A stretch of 64,000 bases of DNA from NCBI RefSeq assembly GCF_001428255.1, contig NZ_LMRW01000008.1, positions 27,692 through 91,691 of the forward strand, read 5' to 3'. Made by a program: the position numbers and the translations under genes. The number at the start of each line of letters is the position of its first letter. Position 1 is the stretch's first letter. The stretch comes from Agromyces sp. Soil535. Its GTDB lineage: Bacteria; Actinomycetota; Actinomycetes; Actinomycetales; Microbacteriaceae. The notes below the pieces were generated by a model. The model had not been told where the DNA came from, searched no databases, and worked only from the letters and a program-made list of their open reading frames with translations. Shown one piece after another: positions 58,888 to 64,000 of the stretch.

Positions 58888-58927
58888 CGGCGGGCCTCCG
58901 TTCAGGCTCCCTCGGTAGGCTGGACCG

Positions 58928-60250
58928 ATGTCGTTCGATCCTCGAAGCATCCCGGTCGACCCAGCCGCATCCGCCGCCCTCGCCCGACACGGACTCGAGT
59001 ATCGACTCCTCGATCCCGACGACCGCCCCGCCATGCTCGCGTGGATCGAGGCCGAGAATCGCGGCTTCCACCACGGTCGGCCCCGCGAGGTCGACCGCGA
59101 CTACGACCTCTCCGTCGCCTCGGAGCGGCGCGTGCACGGGGTGTACGACCCGGCTGCGGCGCATCCCGAGGTGCCCGTCGCGACGGTCGACGGGTGGCCG
59201 ACGGGGCTCAGCGTTCCGGGCGGCCGCAGCGTCGACGCCTGGGCGGTGAGCGCCGTGACCGTCTCCCCCACGCATCGGCGCCGCGGCATCGCCCGCGCGC
59301 TCATGGAGGGCGAGCTCGCGAACGCCCGCAACGCCGGCGCGGCGGTCGCCATGCTCACCGTCACGGAGGCCACGATCTACGGGCGCTACGGCTACGCGCC
59401 CGCCGCGAAGGCCGCGACCGTCACCGTCGATCGCCGGCGTACGCACTGGATCGGGCCGGATGCCCCGGGCCGCGTGCAGTTCGTCACCGCCGACGAGCTG
59501 CGCGAGGTCGCGCCCTCGATCGCACGCCGCTCGGTGGCCCGCACTCCCGGCGAGATCGACCGGTGGCCCGGCATCCTGGATCGCGCGCTCGGGCGCGTGG
59601 ACCCCGACGGCGACGGCGCCCGTAGGGTGCGCACGGTGCGCTACGACGACGAGCACGGCCAGCCGCAGGGCTTCGTGGCGTACCGCATCCGCCGGGAGCC
59701 CGACCAGCCGGGCTTCGTCGAGTTCGACTTCCTGGTCGCTGCCACGGATGACGCGGAGCGCGCGCTGTGGCGCTTCCTCGTCGAGCAGGACTTCGTGAGC
59801 GGCGTCCGGGGCCTGCTCCGGTCGATCGACGAGCCGCTGCCGTGGCTCCTGGAGGACCCGCGCGCCGTCACCGTCTCCGACGTCGTCGACCACCTCTGGG
59901 TGCGTATCCTCGATCCGGTCGAGGCGCTCACCGCCCGCCGCTACGGCGGTGCCGGGACGCTCGAGCTCGACGTGGCCGACCCCCTCGGGCATGCCCGTGG
60001 GCGGTTCCGGCTCGTGGTCGACGAGCGCGGTCGCGCGGAGGTCGAGCGCATCCAGGACGCGGATGCCGCGGCATCCGGCCCCGGACTCCGCCTCGGCGTG
60101 CAGGAGCTGGGGGCGATCTACCTCGGGGGCGTGCGACCGTCGGTCCTGGCGCGGGCCGCGCGCATCACGGAGTCCGCCCCACGTTCGCTCGCGCTCGCCG
60201 ATCGCGTGTTCGCGGCCGAGCGCACGCCGCACCTCAGCATCTGGTTCTGA
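58928..60250 (+). CDS. Eis-like GNAT N-acetyltransferase
   Basis: 440-residue acetyltransferase of the Eis type. An N-terminal GNAT domain carries the acetyl-CoA loop (VTVSPTHRRRGIARALM). A second GNAT-like domain follows (GFVAYRIRRE...FLVAATDDAERALWRFL), then a C-terminal SCP2-like domain (GTLELDVADPLGHARGRF ... LGAIYLGGVRPSVLARAARI). The chain ends in a free Phe (TPHLSIWF), the C-terminal carboxylate used as a general base in Eis enzymes. Mycobacterial Eis acetylates several amines of aminoglycosides. Whether this homologue confers resistance or acts on other amines cannot be told. It follows the flavoprotein gene by 40 bases and may share its transcript. Confidence 0.88.
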   Translation: MSFDPRSIPVDPAASAALARHGLEYRLLDPDDRPAMLAWIEAENRGFHHGRPREVDRDYDLSVASERRVHGVYDPAAAHPEVPVATVDGWPTGLSVPGGRSVDAWAVSAVTVSPTHRRRGIARALMEGELANARNAGAAVAMLTVTEATIYGRYGYAPAAKAATVTVDRRRTHWIGPDAPGRVQFVTADELREVAPSIARRSVARTPGEIDRWPGILDRALGRVDPDGDGARRVRTVRYDDEHGQPQGFVAYRIRREPDQPGFVEFDFLVAATDDAERALWRFLVEQDFVSGVRGLLRSIDEPLPWLLEDPRAVTVSDVVDHLWVRILDPVEALTARRYGGAGTLELDVADPLGHARGRFRLVVDERGRAEVERIQDADAAASGPGLRLGVQELGAIYLGGVRPSVLARAARITESAPRSLALADRVFAAERTPHLSIWF

Positions 60251-60344
60251 CGAGCCCGGGCGCCCCCGACGCCCACCCCAGTCCGGGGGTGGCCGGTGAG
60301 AGCGCTCCCCCCGCTCGGCCCCGGAAGCGCGCGGAGAGTCGCTT

Positions 60345-60358
60345 ACTGACGAGTCAGT
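60345..60358. promoter_or_regulatory. Palindromic operator candidate before the CUT2 transporter
   Basis: ACTGAC-GA-GTCAGT, a perfect inverted repeat of TetR-like form, 129 bases upstream of the binding-protein start. About 10 bases on, GGAAGCGTTATC (60367-60378) resembles half of a LacI-type site. No regulator gene is adjacent in the window. Confidence 0.45.
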
Positions 60359-60486
60359 GAGTTATGGAAGCGTTATCAATGTGTTGTCCGGCGCCTCGAC
60401 ATTTGCGCGATCATGGCTGTGCCACCGCCAAGGATGACGGGGGCACCACGAGGGGTCGACCTCACCTCACAGAAGGGGAGAGAGCC

Positions 60487-61545
60487 ATGAAGACGTCTTC
60501 ATTGGTCTCTGCTGCCGCGCTCGCCGGTGTCTCGGCGTTGGTGCTGGCAGGCTGTGCCGCAGGTGGCGGCGGGAGCACGGACGACGCAGCGGCTGCGACA
60601 CGCGCCTGCGTGATCCTGCCCGACGCCGCCTCATCGCCGCGTTGGGAGAACAACGACCGTCCGTACCTTGAAGACGGCCTCGAGGCCGCAGGGTTCGAGA
60701 CGGACATCCAGAACGCCCAGGGCGACGTCAACAAGTACGCCACCATCGCCGACCAGCAGCTCAGCAAGGGCTGCGGCGTGATGCTGCTCGTCGACTACAA
60801 CGGTGCGGGTGCCGCGGTCGCCGAGAAGGCCAAGGCCGAGGGTATCCCGGTCATCGCCTACGACCGTCCGATCGAGGGTGTCGACTACTACGTGTCGTTC
60901 GACAACAACCAGGTCGGTGCTCTCGAAGGCCAGTCGATCGTCGACGGCCTCGCGACCGCCGGCAAGGACCCGACCACCGCGGTGGTCGTGTACATGGGCG
61001 GCGACCCCGCCGACGGCAACGCCAAGATGTTCCACGACGGCGCCGTCGAGGTCATGGAGGCCGCCGGCATCACGCCCGCCGCAGAGCCCCCGGGCGTGTG
61101 GGACGGCGAGAAGTCCGCGACCAACTTCGAGCAGGCGCTCACCTCGCTCGGCGGCAAGGTCGACGCGGTCTGGGTCGCGAACGACACCAACGCCGCGGGC
61201 GTCATCACGGTCCTCGACAAGAACGGCCTCGTCGTTCCGGTCTCGGGTCAGGACGCGTCGATCGCCGGCCTGCAGAACGTGCTGCTCGGCAAGCAGACCG
61301 CCACGGTCTACAAGCCCATCAAGCTCGAGGCGGACGCCGCGGTCGAGCTCGCCATCGCCCTCCTCCAGGGCGAGACGCCGACCGCCGACCAGGAGCTCGA
61401 GGACGGCACGCCGTACGTCGCGGTGACGCCGCAGCTCGTCGGGCCTGAGCAGGTCGTCGACGTCGTCGACGCCGGCGACGCCGACCCGGCCGAGCTCTGC
61501 CAGGGCGAAGTCCAGGCGAAGTGCGGCGAGTTCGGCATCGAGTAA
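60487..61545 (+). CDS. Sugar-binding lipoprotein of a CUT2 ABC importer (XylF/ChvE-like)
   Basis: 352-residue periplasmic-binding-protein-like receptor. A signal sequence with lipobox LVLAGCAAGG is followed by the CUT2 monosaccharide-binding fold: SSPRWENNDRPYLEDGLEAA, LLVDYNGAGAAVAEKAKAEG, IPVIAYDRPI and YYVSFDNNQVGALEG. These segments are typical of xylose/glucose/multiple-sugar receptors (XylF, ChvE). The start follows GGGGAGAG. It heads an operon with a single-domain ATPase and a permease. The ligand is probably a pentose or hexose, with xylose attractive because xylAB are in the window, but this is context only. A hairpin follows the gene. Confidence 0.91.
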   Translation: MKTSSLVSAAALAGVSALVLAGCAAGGGGSTDDAAAATRACVILPDAASSPRWENNDRPYLEDGLEAAGFETDIQNAQGDVNKYATIADQQLSKGCGVMLLVDYNGAGAAVAEKAKAEGIPVIAYDRPIEGVDYYVSFDNNQVGALEGQSIVDGLATAGKDPTTAVVVYMGGDPADGNAKMFHDGAVEVMEAAGITPAAEPPGVWDGEKSATNFEQALTSLGGKVDAVWVANDTNAAGVITVLDKNGLVVPVSGQDASIAGLQNVLLGKQTATVYKPIKLEADAAVELAIALLQGETPTADQELEDGTPYVAVTPQLVGPEQVVDVVDAGDADPAELCQGEVQAKCGEFGIE

Positions 61546-61559
61546 TCGCACCATCCACG

Positions 61560-61595
61560 GGGCCCCGGACCTCGGCGGGACGACCGCCGGGGCCC
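61560..61595 (+). terminator. Intercistronic hairpin after the CUT2 binding-protein gene
   Basis: GGGCCCCGG (61560-61568) pairs with CCGGGGCCC (61587-61595). An alternative inner stem CGGCGG/CCGCCG (61573-61589) is also possible. It begins 15 bases after the stop codon and precedes the ATPase start by 80 bases. It has no U-tract and occupies the same operon position as the hairpins of the CUT1 loci. Confidence 0.65.
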
Positions 61596-61674
61596 GGGGC
61601 CTCGATTCCCTCTCCCGCAGTGGGCTCTCGAGTGCCACACTGAGAGCCAGACAGCGTCGTCGAAAGGAAGCGGC

Positions 61675-62454
61675 ATGAACACGGGCATGGATGCGGGCGG
61701 CGCGGTCGCGCCGATCATCGAGCTGGAAGGGGTCGTCAAGAGCTTCGGCCCCGTCAGCGTGCTCAAGGGAGTCGGACTCAGGGCCTACCCCGGCAAGGTC
61801 ACCGCGCTCGTCGGCGACAACGGTGCCGGCAAGTCGACCCTCATCAAGGGCCTCGCCGGGGTCCAGCCGTACGACGCCGGTGTCGTGCGCTTCGACGGCG
61901 AGCCGGTCACCCTCCACACGCCGCGCGACGCGGCGCGGCACGGCATCGAGGTCGTGTACCAGGACCTCGCCCTGTGCGACAACCTCGATATCGTGCAGAA
62001 CATGTTCCTCGGCCGCGAGGAGACGGACTACGGCACGTTCGACGAGGGGCGCATGGAGCGCGACGCATCCGACACCCTCCGCTCCCTCTCGGTGCGTACC
62101 GTGAGGTCGGTGCGCCAGCGGGTCTCGAGCCTTTCCGGCGGCCAGCGGCAGACGGTCGCCATCGCCCGCGCCGTACTCAAGAAGGCGCGCGTCGTGATCC
62201 TGGACGAGCCGACCGCGGCCCTCGGCGTCGCCCAGACCGAGCAGGTGCTGCACCTCGTGCAGCGACTGGCCGAGCAGGGTGTTGCGGTCATCATCATCAG
62301 CCACAACCTCGCCGACGTGTTCGCAGTGGCGGACCACATCAACGTGCTCTACCTCGGCCAGATGGTGGCGTCCCTCGACACGAGCGAGACGAGCAGCGAC
62401 GACGTCGTGGGCTACATCACCGGTACCAAGACCCCGACGGGAGCGGGCGCATGA
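61675..62454 (+). CDS. Sugar ABC transporter ATP-binding protein (single-domain, CUT2)
   Basis: 259-residue ATPase with Walker A VGDNGAGKST, Q-loop VVYQDLALC, signature SLSGGQRQT, Walker B RVVILDEPTAALG and the switch His in IIISHNL. It has one nucleotide-binding domain, as in FrcA-type systems, whereas RbsA/XylG carry two, so it should act as a homodimer. AAGGAAG precedes the ATG. Its stop overlaps the permease start by four bases. In contrast to the three CUT1 operons, this importer has its own ATPase. Confidence 0.93.
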   Translation: MNTGMDAGGAVAPIIELEGVVKSFGPVSVLKGVGLRAYPGKVTALVGDNGAGKSTLIKGLAGVQPYDAGVVRFDGEPVTLHTPRDAARHGIEVVYQDLALCDNLDIVQNMFLGREETDYGTFDEGRMERDASDTLRSLSVRTVRSVRQRVSSLSGGQRQTVAIARAVLKKARVVILDEPTAALGVAQTEQVLHLVQRLAEQGVAVIIISHNLADVFAVADHINVLYLGQMVASLDTSETSSDDVVGYITGTKTPTGAGA

Positions 62455-63743
62455 GCACGCAGAAGGGGCCCGCCGGCGCGATCGCAACCGAGACCTCGGT
62501 GACCGAAATCAGCGCCGACCTCATCGGCAGCGGCCAGGAGGGCACGATCGGCGACCAGGCGCGCGCGTACTTCCAGCGCGTGCGGGGCGGCGACATGGGC
62601 GCCCTGCCCGCGATCGGCGGGTTCGTCGTGCTCACGATCCTGTTCAGCTTCCTCAGCCCGTTCTTCCTCACCGAGCGCAACTTCGCGAACCTCCTGACCC
62701 AGGCCGCCACCCTCGTGATGCTCGGCATGGCGCTCGTGTTCGTGCTGCTGCTCGGCGAGATCGACCTGTCCGCCGGCGTCACGAGCGGCATGACGATGGC
62801 ACTGTTCATCGTGCTCGTCAACGTGTACGCCGTGCCCTGGATCATCGCCCTCGCCGCCGCGTTCGCGGTCGGCATCCTCACCGGCACGTTCATCGGGTTC
62901 TTCGTCGCGAGGGTGGGCATTCCATCCTTCGTCGTGACATTGGGCCTGTTCCTCGGGTATCAGGGCATCACCCTGATGATCATCGGCGCCGGCGGCCTGT
63001 ACCGCGTGCAGATCCCCGAGATCAGGGCCATCCAGAACGCGAACATGCCCGTCTGGGCCGGCTGGGCGATGCTCGCGGTCATCCTCGCCGTGTCCGCCGC
63101 GACCTCGTTCTGGGATCGTGCGCGACGCAGGCGCGCCGGCGTGCCCAACCGCACGATCGCGCTCGTCTGGATCAAGCTGGGCGTCATCGCCGTCATCGGC
63201 GGCGCCGTGATCGCGATCCTCAGTCGCAACCGCGGCCAGTCGGTCGGCGTCGTCGAGGGCGTGCCGATCGTCGTGCCGATCGTGCTCGTCATCCTCTGGA
63301 TCGGCACGTTCGTGCTCGACCGCACCAGGTACGGGCGTTACCTCTACGCGATCGGCGGCAACGCCGAGGCCGCACGCCGCGCCGGCGTCAAGGTCATGCT
63401 GATCCGCTGGACCGCGTTCATCTGCTGCTCCACTCTCGCCGTCGTGTCCGGCCTGTTCTCGATCAGCAAGGTCGGCGCGGTCGACGCCGCCGCGGGGCGC
63501 GAGATCGTGCTCTCGGGCGTCGCCGCCGCGGTCGTCGGCGGCGTGAGCCTCTTCGGCGGTCGCGGTCGCCTGCTCCACGCGGCAGTCGGCGCCCTCGTGA
63601 TCGCCGTGATCACGAACGGCCTCGGCCTGCTCAACCTGCCCGCGGGCGTGAACCTCGTCGTCACGGGCGGCGTCCTCATCCTCGCGGCGACGGTGGACGC
63701 GGTGTCGCGGGTCCGCGCGGGCGGCTCGATCCTGCGCACCTGA
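62451..63743 (+). CDS. Sugar ABC transporter permease (CUT2, XylH-like)
   Basis: 430-residue permease with about ten or more membrane segments and a cytoplasmic leader of some 45 residues. LLGEIDLSAGVTSGM is the CUT2 signature (GExDLSxG). IGGNAEAARRAGVKVMLIRW is the conserved cytoplasmic loop near the C-terminus. The extra central segments (FWDRARRRRAGVPNRTIALVW) and the total length match XylH-type permeases rather than the shorter RbsC. ATG 62451 overlaps the ATPase stop. It is the last gene of the operon, followed by a 12-bp hairpin terminator. Confidence 0.91.
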   Translation: MSTQKGPAGAIATETSVTEISADLIGSGQEGTIGDQARAYFQRVRGGDMGALPAIGGFVVLTILFSFLSPFFLTERNFANLLTQAATLVMLGMALVFVLLLGEIDLSAGVTSGMTMALFIVLVNVYAVPWIIALAAAFAVGILTGTFIGFFVARVGIPSFVVTLGLFLGYQGITLMIIGAGGLYRVQIPEIRAIQNANMPVWAGWAMLAVILAVSAATSFWDRARRRRAGVPNRTIALVWIKLGVIAVIGGAVIAILSRNRGQSVGVVEGVPIVVPIVLVILWIGTFVLDRTRYGRYLYAIGGNAEAARRAGVKVMLIRWTAFICCSTLAVVSGLFSISKVGAVDAAAGREIVLSGVAAAVVGGVSLFGGRGRLLHAAVGALVIAVITNGLGLLNLPAGVNLVVTGGVLILAATVDAVSRVRAGGSILRT

Positions 63744-63757
63744 GTCGCCTGGCGATC

Positions 63758-63790
63758 ACGGATGCCGCGGCGGTGCGTCGCGGCATCCGT
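63758..63790 (+). terminator. Hairpin terminator after the CUT2 operon
   Basis: Perfect 12-bp stem ACGGATGCCGCG (63758-63769)/CGCGGCATCCGT (63779-63790) with a 9-base loop, 15 bases past the permease stop. The arms are the same octamer-based sequence seen at 14049 and 29770. There is no clear U-tract. Confidence 0.7.
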
Positions 63791-63876
63791 CATGTCAGGG
63801 CAGTCCGCGAGCTCGCGGGACCGGCGGCTCGCCGGCGACTGCACGCGGGCGTGCTCACCCGGTCCGCGGGCTCGGG

Positions 63877-64000
63877 TCATGCGGTCGCGGCGGTGGGGAG
63901 TTGGAATCGTGCGCGTCCGCCGAGTCGTGGGGTCTGGTGCGGGTCGATGTGGGGTGGTGGGATGAACCGCACTTCGCTCGGCGTTGCGTGGATGCCCCAT
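63877..64000 (-). CDS. C-terminus of a DUF222/HNH endonuclease domain protein, cut by the window edge
   Basis: The minus-strand frame entering at 63999 encodes 40 residues and stops at 63877. It contains PPPHIDPHQTPRLGGRARF, the conserved tail found after the HNH domain of DUF222 proteins, which are multicopy in Microbacteriaceae. The N-terminal DUF222 region and the HNH motif lie outside the window. It is convergent with the CUT2 operon, separated by 133 bases that hold the hairpin terminator. Confidence 0.75.
   Translation of the reverse strand, partial: WGIHATPSEVRFIPPPHIDPHQTPRLGGRARFQLPTAATA

Noticed and set aside
63744..64000. Unrelated minus-strand frame starting MGHPRNAERS
   Set aside because: Another frame of the same strand gives the conserved DUF222/HNH tail. 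The first is a shadow.

Overview
This is high-GC actinobacterial DNA, most likely from a Microbacteriaceae member of the Agromyces/Microbacterium type. The GC-rich third codon positions, the repeated octamer CGGATGCC/GGCATCCG, the lipoprotein-type sugar-binding proteins, the LacI/ROK regulators and a DUF222/HNH endonuclease C-terminus at the right edge all fit this. No rRNA, tRNA, phage, insertion sequence or CRISPR array was seen.

Layout. 0-5 kb: xdhABC, a purine hydroxylase operon. 5-13 kb: a minus-strand operon of sugar-binding protein, two permeases, GH1, GH51 arabinofuranosidase and secreted GH43 arabinanase, headed by LacI-1. 13-15.5 kb: a PAP2 phosphatase and a Bcr/CflA efflux pump behind a putative attenuator. 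15.5-15.9 kb: a repeat-filled gap. 15.9-25.7 kb: ROK regulator, binding protein, two permeases, GH3, GH43 and LacI-2, resembling a xylobiose (bxl) locus. 25.7-32.3 kb: GH31 alpha-xylosidase, two permeases, binding protein and LacI-3. 32.4-35.2 kb: xylA and xylB. Together these take up arabinoxylan/xyloglucan oligosaccharides, cleave them and feed xylose to xylulose 5-phosphate. None of the three CUT1 transporters has its own ATPase.

35-47 kb is an accessory stretch: a DUF4062-STAND ATPase, glycerate kinase, ThuA protein, a gutted GH42 beta-galactosidase, an esterase overlapping a cyclic-nucleotide-domain flavoprotein, a large arylsulfatase and a DUF2510/DUF4352 membrane protein. 47-52 kb holds LacI-4 and an oxidoreductase/DUF993/isomerase operon of unknown substrate. 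52-59 kb holds a DUF1254 protein, a membrane protein, a second DUF4062-STAND ATPase and a divergent receiver-like flavoprotein. 59-64 kb holds an Eis-like acetyltransferase and a CUT2 sugar transporter.

The points most worth following are: (i) four LacI regulators, each with a matching pair or triplet of readable operators; (ii) strong hairpins directly after every sugar-binding-protein gene; (iii) two paralogous DUF4062-STAND proteins near two thioredoxin-reductase-like flavoproteins that have sensor domains but no redox cysteines; (iv) the LacI-4/DUF993 operon; (v) three families of intergenic palindromic repeats.
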